The notes under the pieces: model-generated
The model's database searches: none
The model's input: only the letters and a program-made list of their open reading frames with translations
What the model was told of the DNA's origin: nothing
Shown: positions 22,660 to 34,932 of the stretch, one piece after another
How positions within the stretch are numbered: position 1 is the stretch's first letter
Layout: every line of letters begins with the position of its first letter
Translations under genes and position numbers: made by a program
Origin: Cucumis sativus
Lineage: Eukaryota > Streptophyta > Magnoliopsida > Cucurbitales > Cucurbitaceae
Assembly: GCF_000004075.3 (NCBI RefSeq)
Contig: NC_026657.2
Span: 21,944,501 to 22,008,500 of the forward strand
Direction of reading: 5' to 3'
Length of the DNA: 64,000 bases

Positions 22660-23612
22660 AATACAAGGTTTTAGAGTTGAGACAAAGGAAATTGGATTTT
22701 AAGAAACTTTCTGAGGTCTCAGGTAAAGATACAGAGGCAGAGGCAGAGGCAGAGGGCATACACAATTGTTGGAATTTTAATTTATAATAATATTACATTT
22801 TCTTATTTTAATGTAAGGTTTTACTAATCTACGATTCATGTAAAACACACATCAATGTTAATCATGATTTGTTACTGCCTATCACTAATGTTTACTAAAT
22901 CTTCTTCTTATATTACAAGTACATCATTGCCCTATCTATTTTGTCTATTTAGTTCGTTGAGTGTTTTGAATAATCCTCAAATTTTTAGAAAATATTTTGA
23001 TTCCCTTCTCTCTCTTTCTCTCTCTCTCTATATATAATTGATCTTCAATGTCTACTATGAAAATAGATTACCTATAAACAGACATTTATTATGAAGCTGT
23101 ATTTAAGTTAACAAGAGTAATTCATTGAACCAAATAATAATGACAAAATACAATCTTCACCTTTTTTAAAAGAGAGAAAAAATCTTGACCCATTATTTGT
23201 AAAATATATTAAGATCCATTCTAATAATTTTATGTTTACAGAATTAGATTTGAGTATACGAAAACGGGTTAAACATAATATCGTAGATAAAAATTAATCT
23301 AAACTTACGCTTATTATATTTGGTAGATAAATAATTACTATAAACATTCTAACCAACAATAAAAATAGCAAAAGATTATGAATTGTAATTTTTAAGTATT
23401 TATTTAGGTGATTAGGAATGTTGAAAGAACCATTGGAGTTTCGAGTTTAAATTAAAACCTATATATGCTCTACGATCAATAAATAAAAATACTTTTGGTG
23501 AAAAATAAAATCAAGAACTCATCTCTATTCACAAACAACGTGAAAACAATAACTTTTCAAGAACAACAGCCCTCCCCCATTCTAACTATGACCTAAACTC
23601 ATCTATACAATT
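22660..23612. other. Intergenic region between convergent genes
   Basis: Begins with the 3' UTR of the PDI-like gene, including a short AGGCAG tandem at 22735-22755. The rest is AT-rich, with a CT microsatellite at about 23008-23030. The last part holds the 3' UTR of the minus-strand gene. No other gene is seen. Confidence 0.5.
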
Positions 23613-24053
23613 TCAAGCGAAACCTTCGCCTAAGACAGGTTTCTTCTTCTCCTCTTTCCCGCTCTCCTTCTCGGCATCATCGCCAATCTCCAACCCTTCC
23701 AATCCATCTACCACACAACCCTTCCCTCTCCTTTCCTCCATTCCCCCAATAACCACCTCGTCTTTACCGAATTCGGGCAATTCCAATCCCTTCTTCGTCG
23801 CGCAAATCGCCGGAGCGTCCTCGTCGGTTGGTAGTGCGGAAGTAGGGGAGCATGGAACATCATCATCCTCGTCGTCGGAGTGTGAAAGACGGGCGGTGGC
23901 CCTGGATTTGACGGCGGAGGCGGCCTTGAAGAAGGCTTCGCGAATGGAATCGGGAGGAAGGGCAGAATCCTCGAGGCCGGCGTCTTCGAGACGGGGAGGG
24001 AGGATTTGATGGAAGAAACTTGGTTGGGGATTGTGATGTTCTGCTGCATCCAT
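23613..24053 (-). CDS. Uncharacterised acidic plant protein, 146 aa
   Basis: Intronless gene of 146 codons. The N-terminal half holds a block with the look of a conserved plant motif, FFHQILPPRLEDAGLEDSAL followed by PPDSIREAFFKAASAVKSRA (about residues 13-52). Then comes an acidic stretch (SDDEDDD, about 58-64) and a Glu/Lys/Gly-rich tail that looks disordered. No signal peptide or membrane segment. The region is GC-rich compared with its surroundings, and the opposite and shifted frames lack comparable composition. A TATATATA sequence about 70 bases upstream can serve as TATA box. I recall similar uncharacterised proteins in other plants but know no function and infer none. It converges on the PDI-like gene. 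Confidence 0.8.
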   Translation of the reverse strand: MDAAEHHNPQPSFFHQILPPRLEDAGLEDSALPPDSIREAFFKAASAVKSRATARLSHSDDEDDDVPCSPTSALPTDEDAPAICATKKGLELPEFGKDEVVIGGMEERRGKGCVVDGLEGLEIGDDAEKESGKEEKKKPVLGEGFA

Positions 24054-24118
24054 GACGATAATGAAGAATGAGAAACCCTAATTCGGGATTTGATTTAAGT
24101 GTCGGATGGGATCTGGTA

Positions 24119-24130
24119 CTATATATAAAG
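24119..24130 (-). promoter_or_regulatory. TATA box of the 146-aa gene
   Basis: CTTTATATATAG on the minus strand, about 70 bases upstream of the ATG at 24053. Spacing suits a TATA box with a leader of around 40 bases. Confidence 0.55.
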
Positions 24131-27100
24131 AGGACGAAGCCACGTGGCAACGATAGGCACACACTCGTGTGATTATGTTTCAGTTAGAAAAACGAAAAGA
24201 ATCAAATATTATTTCAACTCTTTTAAATAACAAAACCATATGAACATTAACTAAATTGGGTGTTAAAAAAATGAGATAAATGTGGTATTTTGCTATTTGT
24301 GAAATTGGGTGCAAAGAATTTGAAGAAGATACTGAATGGTTGCAGCTTTCGTGGAAAAAATTATAACTTTCATACGGGTTAACTGTTTGTTGGAAGTTTA
24401 TTTAATCCTAGAGTATTCGTGATTTCTTGAATTTTTCGCGTTTAAGACAACAAATTACTTACTATATTTTTCACTTTTGCTATTTTATCAATTTAAATAA
24501 AAATTTGACATTTATACAAACTATAAAACTACTATTTTGCCAATATTCTGAGTTTAATTCACCAAAATCAACGTGTATTTATCTTAATTTTATGAGTTTT
24601 TTTTTAAAATTTATTCTCAGACAATCCTCAAAACTAGTTTGTTAGATTTAAGAATAAAGATGTATAATGTAAACTACAATAGAGTAGTTAATCTTAATTC
24701 ACAATATGAGATTAATTAAATAAATATTTTACATGCTAACATTCTCTTGACTTTAAGACAAATCTAAGCAAGCAGCCAAAGTGTTTCATGGTTGGATTTC
24801 GTAAACATGCTCGAACTCAAGATAACCAACGAAAAACCCTATCTATCTATACCAAATATTTTCTTATCTATAATAATATTTTCTCTAATATAGATTTGCA
24901 ATCAATAACCAAATGAAAATTAGTAAGTTTAGTCGAAAACTTTGTAGTTGATAGATCATAAACTAATCTTTAGCTTGTGAAAAGATTTGTGTACCTAATA
25001 TCTCACACACATTTTAATTAATTACTTAATTATCAATAGTAAATGAAGTAAACTGTTTATCATACTAAATATGAAAACTTAGAATTGTCCGTGGATTGTT
25101 AATGAACTTTTCATTATTATTATTAATTTATATTATGTTATGAAATCAAATCAGTAACCCAATCTTTTATCTATATTATAGAACATTAATAAGAAATGAT
25201 TTAGGAGAGGAACGATTTGGACCGATATATACCTTATAAATTCCTTCAATAAAACATTTGAAAAATATATATAGAAACAAAAAATTTCAGTGTATTTTAT
25301 GAACCAATCAACACATATGACATTGGAAGAATTTGAGCCTTATGATTTTACATTTTAAGGATGTAGATGAAAGAAAGTTCAAGTGAATGCTGTTAAACCA
25401 ATAAAAAAAAACTAATCCAACAGTCAACATAAAATAAGATCCAAAACTAAAAAGTTGATTGTGGTCAACAAAGGATTGTGTTACATATTTAGATATGTTG
25501 AACATATATAATTGGTAAGAAAGTGAAAGAACCACCTCTATTATGAAAAGCAACACAGAAAATATAAACAAAAAAGAGACAATGAAAAAATGGAAGCAAA
25601 TTGCACTCTTAACTGAGAAGAGTGCATTCAATCTCATACCCAGCTCAAATTATAATGTCTAAGAAAAGAGTGTAATTAAAAATTTTAATGGTTTTATTTA
25701 AAAGAAGTGAGGACGGAGTGAAAAGGTCAAACATTTTATGGTGAATCAGAAACCATAGTTAGAGTGATTGTGAATTTGTTTTAGTTTTATAATAATTCAA
25801 GATCTATTTTGATTACATCAATCATTAAGTTTATCTAAAATATGCTTCAAAGTAATACAAAAGTGATTTTGACATACCTCTTGCATATACACATTCTTTT
25901 AACTATACATTCTAAAATTTGGTTGCTCAACAAAAACAAAAACTTCAAAAATTTACATTATGTATCCAAAAAATGGAGACAAAATCCACAGGTAGCATAT
26001 CGGGAAAGATGAAGATTATTTCCTTGAAGTTTTTTTGGTCTAAGGTGTAGACAACAATACTTTTCATTCCAATGAAATTCCTAATATGTTCATTCCCTTG
26101 TAATGGATGATGGGAAATCAACACACCAAAAATGTAACCAAGAGGATGAGAAATAGTCCAGAAGTGATTCAAAAGTATGATAAGAAATCTTAATGAACAC
26201 AACAAAGATATAAAAGAGCAGGCAGCCATATCTAGGAAATTATTTAAACACTTGTTTAGTTGCTCACCCTCTCCTTTTGAAATTTCCGCATCCTCGTTAA
26301 GGTAAGGTTTTTCAGTTGGCATATAGCTTGCATGAGACTCTCAACCAACTCTACACATGAACTTTAGTTCTAGAACAGAGATCTTCCTTTTGCAACTCAT
26401 TACTCAAACCTCATTGGTGTGTTCTGTGCAATCAGGTAGGAGAAATTTTTAATCAACAACTTACTTTTTACATTCGAAGATTTGATGGGTGATTCTATAA
26501 ATTGCTAATAGTAGATTTGGCTTCACCACGCTCAGTAACTTGTGGGGTATTGTTAATGTCGTCTTTCCTAGGATAGAAGTTGTCTTCTTCAAGAGGGTAG
26601 TGGTTTAGAAGGCTTTGATAAGGATTTAGATAGTGTTTGGAATTTCAATCGTTTGAACATTCTTTATTTAGTTCCTTACTCCTAAAGCCTTCTTTGTAAT
26701 TTTCTGATACCATGATCCCAAAAGATGTCAGCTCTTTCTAGTAGTTTTTCATGTTGAACCATATTTTCTTAATCACAGGTTCCCACTTAGTTATATGGCA
26801 ATTATACCATAACCTAATGACAAGTGAAGCACAATATCTCTATTTAATCTGGATTATCAACCCAAATATGAATGAGGCTGCGACCAAGAATAAGAAACAA
26901 CTCAAACATCAACGCATGATCTCAACACGCAAATTTCTCACTAATAGTTTCCACCCTGGCATTCAGAGTAACAATATCTACCAGCAATACCTTCTAACAT
27001 GGTTGGAACTTAGAAGTATATAACTCAAGACATAGATTAACCAAAGGTGAAAGTGGTCTGAAAACAATTATCAGAAATTCCATAAACAAAAGAGTAAGAA

Positions 27101-27235
27101 ATAAAAACAAGCTTCAGTATTGCAGGCAATAACATCATCAAACAAAATTCTTATAAACTCTAGTCCCAAAAATGATAAAATCCTCCTAGAAGCTATATAA
27201 GGTACCAAGTTGTGCCACAATTAACCTTCAATGTC
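24131..27235. other. Long AT-rich intergenic region
   Basis: About 3.1 kb without a supported gene. A minus-strand open frame of 125 codons (25945-26322) has two hydrophobic stretches but no recognised motif. Its surroundings (26340-27010), read on either strand, give many short broken frames, as expected for a decayed element or a non-coding transcript. No LTRs or terminal inverted repeats could be paired. The last 200 bases include the 3' UTR of the eL37 gene. Confidence 0.45.
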
Positions 27236-27931
<696 letters not shown>

Positions 27932-29700
27932 TTAATCGAATTGGAGGATGAAACCTTTGGATTCCTGTACCGTCCAAAGAGAAGGAGGAAGTAGGCGGCA
28001 GAGTTTATATTGCGAGGGTTTAGGGTTCCAAGAAATTCCGGACCCGTTTTGCTTTGACCTACCCGAGACTTCTCTGGTGGGTCGGGTTGGTGTGGAAAGA
28101 TTTGGGTCTTTTGAGCCTGAGAATGGGCCTCCCAATGCACACGAAGAAGCCCAACTAGAAATTTTAAATTTTACTTATATTTGTCTTTATATTATAACTT
28201 CTGCTTTCACGTAATCTTGTATCAACCTCATCTAAAAAACTCAAAAGAGTACGATTTGATTTACTTAAACAAAAAATTGTTTTTCAAAAACTCTTTCTTA
28301 TTTAAAATCTTTTAGATAAAAAATGTTTAAAATACTCCTTTCCAAATTAGTTTTCTTTTAAAAAATTTATTTTCTAAATTAAACACTTGAAAATGTAATT
28401 AGATATGATAGTAAAACTAACGTGGAGTAAGTGGAATAAGTTATTAGTTTCTGTGGTTATTGTTATTCTTAAGTTTGATAGTAATTTAATTTAGAAACAC
28501 TAATAATATTTTGTCTTTTACTATCAAATTTTTCTAGATGGTTTTAAAAGCGCAGGGAGAACACATTTTTTTTACCATTGGAATAGTGTGGCATTCTCGA
28601 CCAAATTTTCGTAGGTGTTGGAGAAAAATAAGGTGAGAGACTGTTTATTTGAGAGTTATCTCAACACTATACACATGTTGGGGATAAGTCACATTTGCTA
28701 ACATCATTTTTTAAGCTATATTGAGTCTAAACAGCCTCATCAGAACTTGTCATAGCTTTCCATATTGGTTTTTAAAAAAATGTGGGAAGAAACTAATTTC
28801 CTGATGTTATAAATGACGTTAGAAAAGAGTTTTCTAAAACTCTAAAGGCTCGTTAATACCCTAAATTTACATAATTGCTATTAAAGTCACATTTCAAGTA
28901 TTATTTGAAGTTATTAATGTTATTAGGTTTAATTTAAAGTTTTATATTGAGTTTGAAATTTGATTCAGATGGAAATGTATAATTATGTTCAAGCTTGAGT
29001 TTAATTATAATGCACTTGATATTGTGACTTTGATGTATTTGTAAAAGTATAGTTTCAAAATTTAAGTTTGAGATTAAAGTGGTTGCTATTGTTACAGGGG
29101 TAAATTTGGTAGTAGTGATACCATTTAAATTCTTTATATATATATATATATATAACAAAATGTTCAAACAAAGAAGTAGAGAAGAATTAAGATATATGTT
29201 TTGGATATTATATAACTGTATATTTATGCTTCGTGGATATTTTGTAATTCTAATTAACTTCGTGAAACTAAGTTCTATGTCACGTAAGAAAATTAATTAA
29301 AGGCAGGGATGTTATCAATATTTAAATTGTTTACAAAGTAAAATTCATTAAAATTTCTATAACTCTTTTTATTGTTGTTGTTATTATTATTATTATTTTG
29401 CTATATTTTATAAAATTGATTGATTTACTTAAATTTACTTTAAAAAGAAAACTATTGTCTGACGCTAGACCAAATTGACGTCTGGAAAGGTAACACCTCC
29501 CAATAATAATCGTTTGTATTTGGCGTCATTTTCCCTCCATGTATACCCTTTGTGCCAATTGCAAAGAAATAATGTAAATCTAGGATATTTCTTTCTTCAA
29601 ACACCAATGAACCAACTTTTAACAATGAATTTTACTGATGCTACTATTTTAGTCTCGGCATATCTACCACCAACATCAGCCATTGGGAGATTAATCCAAT
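27932..29700. other. Promoter side of eL37 and AT-rich intergenic DNA
   Basis: 27932-28150 is GC-richer and contains the eL37 leader and core promoter; several GGGCC/GGCCC-type motifs (for example TGGGCCTCCC near 28125) resemble site II/telo-type elements of plant ribosomal genes. From 28160 the DNA is AT-rich with a TA microsatellite at about 29137-29153. No gene seen. Confidence 0.45.
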
Positions 29701-29925
29701 GTCTACACCTCCCCTTAATCTCACAGCCGCCAGACCCCCTTCCTCACCTGGTTTTTGCCTACCACAGCGGCAATGACCCAGTAGCCTTCTTGCGCGTTCC
29801 CAGCTCTGCGAGTGAAGCACAGTCCGCTACAGGACAGCAGCATAAAGCAAGCTGTTCCCACGCCTTCTCCGGCATCTTCAAGGCCAGGAGAATCTTGTGA
29901 TTGAATATTCCAACACATTTTCTAC
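29701..29925 (-). other. GC-rich island with a 65-codon open frame
   Basis: This 200-bp block is clearly richer in G and C than its flanks. The minus strand has an open frame of 65 codons starting MCWNIQSQDSPGLEDAGEGV and containing AGNAQEGYWVIAAVVG; other frames are also long, so the coding frame is not certain. It lies about 150 bases past the stop of the thioredoxin-fold gene on the same strand, so it could be part of that gene's 3' UTR, a separate small gene or a repeat. I recognise no family. Confidence 0.3.
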
Positions 29926-30069
29926 ACTGTATGCGATCTACTTTTACTTCGGGCGTAAAGACATATGGAGTTTACCTCTTACCATGTACAGCATAAACCA
30001 GTTCAAATTACATATAATAAATTACAAAGGCTTAATGTGCTTTACCCACGTGTTGGTGTTACTTTTGAT

Positions 30070-32619
30070 TCAACGACCATATATCCCATGACGCTTAAAA
30101 AACTCTCTGAATCCGTAGGCACTGGTGTCATAGTTAAACTGGACATAAAAAAAAATCAATGAAACAGAAAGGAAGATGTTAGGTTCTTTAACATAAACTT
30201 GTTTTATAGTTGCTGGGATGAAAATCGAGAAAAAAAAATAACCATATGTGAAAGCATCAGCAATGAGAACTGAATTGATAAATCGACTGAGTTAAGTTTA
30301 AAAAAGCATGAAAACTTACAGGCAGAACCTTCACTGAGTACTTCGTCACATTAGAATCAGCAATCTTTCCCTGGCTGGATGCCTGCAAAGAAATTATTAA
30401 GTTCAAACCATTAATAAATGGAATGATAATGGTAAGGTAACCACATATTCTTCTAACATATGGATAAGTAGTTTTCACGGTAATTGGATTGAAAGCCCCA
30501 TCAATATTTCTCTTAACATTTACCAACATTGATAGAGTTCACAGTACAATTTTTTTTTTTATCGTAAATACAATGTTAAAATGGGACAAGTACATCTTCT
30601 ATATTGAAAAACGCCAATATGTTCTTGGATTGAAGTCACCTGTTCCATTCTGAATACAAACATCAAAAAAAAAAAAAAAGAAAGAAAGCTTAATGGCAGC
30701 CACAAGCCACCAAACCAGCACGAATTACTTCATTACTTTTACCAAACACAAAAAGAAGTTTCTTGGATACTTCAGACAAAATAAAATGTGAAAAAACAAG
30801 AAATTTTCACTGCCTTTTCCAATAAAAAAGAATATAATCAGAAGCAATGACAATCAGCAGCTTCAAACCTAAGTTGAGTAATTCTGAGATTTGCATCAAA
30901 AGCAAAAATTCATAAATCAACCATCAAGGCAAAAAAATCAATGACTGCCTACATCATCACATTTTACCCCTTACCCTCGAACTCTTTTGTCAATACGAAT
31001 ATGCTTCCATCCGCTTCATATATATAATAGACTATCACATTTTATGACCAATTAATGTTCAAGTTAATTGTATAAGTATTGACAAAAGCAAGCACAACAA
31101 AGCTGAGGACATAATAGCTTATTTTCCCAGAAATCAAGAATTAATAACATGATCAAATACGGTTATACTGGAAATCAAACCAAAACCAAACACGATTGGA
31201 TGGTGTCCTACTTGTTTTGGACTATGAAACATCTCGATAAATGGATATTCCTTCCTCTGCCGTGAAATGCAGAAACCAGGATACTTTGGGCACTCGACCT
31301 GGCATTTAATCATGAGACAGAAATCACAAGAAAGTAATTGAAGAAATGCAGTGGGCCAGTGGCTTTTTATGAAATTGTCCATTTGGCCCGAAATAATGAT
31401 TCCCATGGATCATAGAAGCACAATGATAAAAGGATGTGTTACAATGGAACTAACAAAACAACCTTTGGAATATGAAAAATGTTTCCTTAAAGGAGACTAA
31501 GGAACTTATATGGATATCTTGTACAGTGAAAGGCTTACAGTTGTCAAGAAACCGATCAAAAGAAAATTCCATTCTTAAAGCAGAAGTGGTAAAAAGTATT
31601 TGGATAGAAACCAAAAAGATCATTTATCTTTTAAATGAGTTCTCACAGGTGATCCGGTTTTAAGAAAATATGAATTTCTTATTCATTCTTAAATCATTAA
31701 TTTGGATAGAAACCTAAAAGTATTTAGATAGAAAATGACTTACACGCATAAATTTAACGTTCGGATAAAACTCAACCGCAGCTTCCTCCAATACGTTGTC
31801 AAGATGCTTTGAGTAGTTACTCCTATAGAATTAAACATGAGCAGTTAAAACTAGAGAACAAAAGGAAGGTTGTAGACTAAAAAGCACAAACACTTTAAGT
31901 TATTTGATTTCAAGTTTCTTTTGGTAAAAAAATGATATATATATTTTTTTAGATGTAAATTCAATAAATGTGTATATGTCTTTGTCATGTTGTGTCCTAG
32001 ATTTAAAATATAATCGTCACGGTGTTCGTGTCCTGTGTATTTGTGTCTTGTATCTGTATTTGTGCTTCTTAGTTATAGATAATTCACACTATATTAATGT
32101 ACCTGATCGTAAAAGCAACAACAACTGGATAGCCTTCATGAAGGAGTTGGACAAACTCACGTTCAGATGTAAAATGTATGACCCTGGAAGGCCCAAGATC
32201 TTTTGGGAACCCGGTATAATACCTGTAACAAGTACAGAAACGTGGAATAAGCAAAATAGTGAAGGTGGAAAAAACAGACCACAAAGAACCATTAATCACA
32301 AAAGTAAAACGCAGTTTGAAAGGAAACTTGATCCTAAACGTGCCTTTGACCATTATCTAATGCCTAATACCATTCAGAAAACTGCTCTGGCCTAAAATGA
32401 ACAAAACTGCTCTTCATTGAACATATGGATATGGAACTCCAAATATCCTCATCCAACAGAAACTAATAGATGAAATGATCCAAACATAACACAAACAAAA
32501 GGGTTGTTTTCAAAGATAGAAAAATGAACCAAAATATCGACAAATAACAATAACATCACATACTTGCATGTCGAACGAAGATGACGGAGTAGAGTATCTA
32601 AAGCTGTTGGGTCTCCCAT
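30070..32619 (-). CDS. Thioredoxin-fold protein without a CxxC motif, 157 aa
   Basis: Six coding exons: 32619-32564, 32222-32103, 31822-31744, 31298-31212, 30382-30320 and 30138-30070, all GT-AG, encode 157 residues. The protein starts MGDPTALDTLLRHLRSTCKY. It contains VIHFTSEREFVQLLHEGYPV, then VVVAFTIRSNYSKHLDNVLE, FYPNVKFMRVECPKYPGFC, YPFIEMFHSPKQ and the end YGFREFFKRHGIYGR. The order of strand VVVAF, helix, strand VKFMRVEC, cis-Pro-like YPFIEMF and final helix matches a thioredoxin fold. The usual WCGPC site is replaced by a segment with no cysteine pair, so classical dithiol chemistry is not expected. No signal or transit peptide. I recall conserved, unnamed plant homologues. Function is unknown. 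Introns make up most of the 2.5-kb locus. The fold is my reading of the pattern, not a structure prediction. Confidence 0.85.
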
Positions 32620-33060
32620 TTAATCAAATCGCGCGAAAAATGAACTTCTCGGTGTCCTAAAAACATCAACATACATGCATTTGTCAATGTGTGGATCAAA
32701 CCATAAGCAAAAGTAGAAGAAAACATAGAAAGTAAACCCTCGTATCCACAAAATGGCAACCTGAATGCCCTTGAAATTTCAGAAGCGAGGAGAAACATAA
32801 ATTAGTAAAGGAGAGGTATAAGAAGATGAAATTTAGGGTTTAGAAATGACCTTGGGTTTAAGGAGTGGTGGATGGAGGCAAAGACGAAGAGGGGGGAAAG
32901 GGAAGCCGATCTGAATTGAGAAACGGTAGGCGTCAAACTCAAGCTTTCGAGGAAAGAAATAACAACCGTCGATTATTGATTACCAGAAGACTTTTAACCG
33001 TCATAGATCAGGGTTTCAAAAAATAATAATAAAACTGATAAAATAAATAAATAAGATTGG
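32620..33060 (-). promoter_or_regulatory. 5' leader and promoter of the thioredoxin-fold gene
   Basis: On the minus strand the region 32960-32850 looks like a plant leader (CTTTCCCCCCTCTTCGTC). A candidate intron in the leader runs between there and the ATG. Transcription start is not defined. Confidence 0.35.
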
Positions 33061-34820
33061 TAAGAGGTTAGAGAAGGTCTTCAGGACATCCAGTGAGTTA
33101 ATATAGTCTATTTCGGGTCAGATTATTTAATTTAGATTATAATAGATGATTTTAGTTTCATAAAAAATGTAGTTAACAAAATTAAAAGAATTATTAAGGA
33201 TAGCAAATTGAGAATTTTAAAATAATGTTTTCTGTAGCAAGAGGTGATTATCATTTACCCATTCTTATTTTGGTCCTTAAACTCTTAAAAACCTATGTTT
33301 TAGTTCAGCTTAGTTTGATAGAGGTTGTTAACTATTTTTAATATGTTTTTATATTTGGATGACCATTTTCTAGATTCATGCTATTAGTTAAATTGATTCA
33401 TTCCAAAAATATTTACTAACAATTTTAAAAAATTCATTTTCTTTATGAGTTGTTCTTATTTTATTTTTTTCGTTTAAATTCTATTTGGTTTCTAAATTTT
33501 GTATAGTTATATTTTTTATCTTTAATACTTTAAAAATGTCTCTTTTTATTTTTGAAGTTTTAAAAATAGCATATTTTAATTTTAGGATTGTGTTAACTCT
33601 TAAATGCTACGATATTGACGTGATTTCTATATTTGGATGATTTATAAATAAAATAATTACTTTTAAAATCTAAAATTTTAATTATTAATTAGAGGACCGT
33701 TGGTAAATTGATGTTTTGTCGAAAAAATAAAAAGGTGGCTTTGACTTCAAAATTTTTTTATCATCACTATTTTGACATATCGGCATTTTACTTCACATTC
33801 TCAACTCATGTTATATGCAATTTTCATTCATATACAATATTTTTGTGTCTCACGTTTGGAATATTTTGTTATTTATTGAGAAGTTTTTTTCTTATTTCCA
33901 ATTCTTTCTTCTTCTCTTTGGAGGTTTTGTGATGGACTCTGAAAATATAATTTATCTACCGTTTCATAGAGTTTATTTTATACATGAGTTCGTACTTATT
34001 TATTTTATTTATTATTATGTTGTTGTGAATGTTAATACCAATGCGAGTTCTATCTTTTTTATTCTACTCAACGTTTTCTTGTATTGCTTCAAGATTCTAA
34101 TTTGAAAATAAAAAATAAAAAATGAAGTATGGAGAAAATGTGAAAGATAAGAGTTTTGGAGGAAAAAAAAAGAACAAATTTAGTTTTTGGATTTATTTGA
34201 TTCAGCCGTGTTCATTAGGTTCATGTTCTTCATAAAAGATTTATAAAATAAACTAGCAAAGCTTATTGGTTATTTATCAATTTAATTAATACAATGAATC
34301 TATATAAATATAAAAGTCATATTATTATTCTATTACGAGTTTATTTATTTCACGAGCATCCTAAATTTTCATAGAGTGGACAAATAGAGTAACATGATTG
34401 TTTTGTAGTATTGTAAGACGTTCTAACATTTGAAGATTTTAAAAAAATTATAGGATTTTCTTATGAAGGATATTTAGAGAGCTTTAGATACTTCTTTAAA
34501 GATAGTTTTCATATTCACGACATACTCGTTATATATATAAAAAAATAAAATAAAAGGACATTATATACTTAAAATTATATTGCATTATATAATTAATAGA
34601 GGCAGTCGTCCATATATATCATTTTTAGGTTATATCGCAATTCCTATTATTTTTAACAACATAATCAAATTTAAATTTAACTTAATATTTGTTTTATAAT
34701 AAATCTTAAATTACTCTACATTATTTTGTTGAGAAAAATAATATATAAATTAAAAATAATATAAATGGTATTAATTTTAAATTTTCAAATTGATTTAGAA
34801 AAATAAATATGTTACATAAG
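33061..34820. repeat. AT-rich intergenic DNA with a dispersed repeat (copy 1)
   Basis: 33290-33720 carries recurring phrases, TAAACTCTTAAAAACCTATG, TTTAGTTC, GTGTTAACTCTTAAATG, TTCTATATTTGGATGAT and GGTAAATTGATGTTTTGTC, that recur at 57040-57190 (same strand) and 57741-57990 (opposite strand). No coding capacity. The rest of the stretch is plain AT-rich DNA. Confidence 0.6.
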
Positions 34821-34823
34821 TTC

Positions 34824-34932
34824 AGATTATATCAAATTAATTATAAATTAAGATTATATCAATTTAATTATAAATTAAGATTATATCAAATTAATTATAA
34901 ATTAAGATTATATCAAATTAATTATAAATTAA
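34824..34932. repeat. 27-bp tandem repeat, four copies
   Basis: AGATTATATCAAATTAATTA plus TAAATTA repeats with starts at 34824, 34851, 34878 and 34905, an exact 27-base period with only one or two differences between copies. Confidence 0.95.

Noticed and set aside
25945..26322. 125-codon minus-strand frame as a membrane protein gene
   Set aside because: No family match, no conserved start context, and both flanks are broken frames. Kept only as a remark in the intergenic entry.
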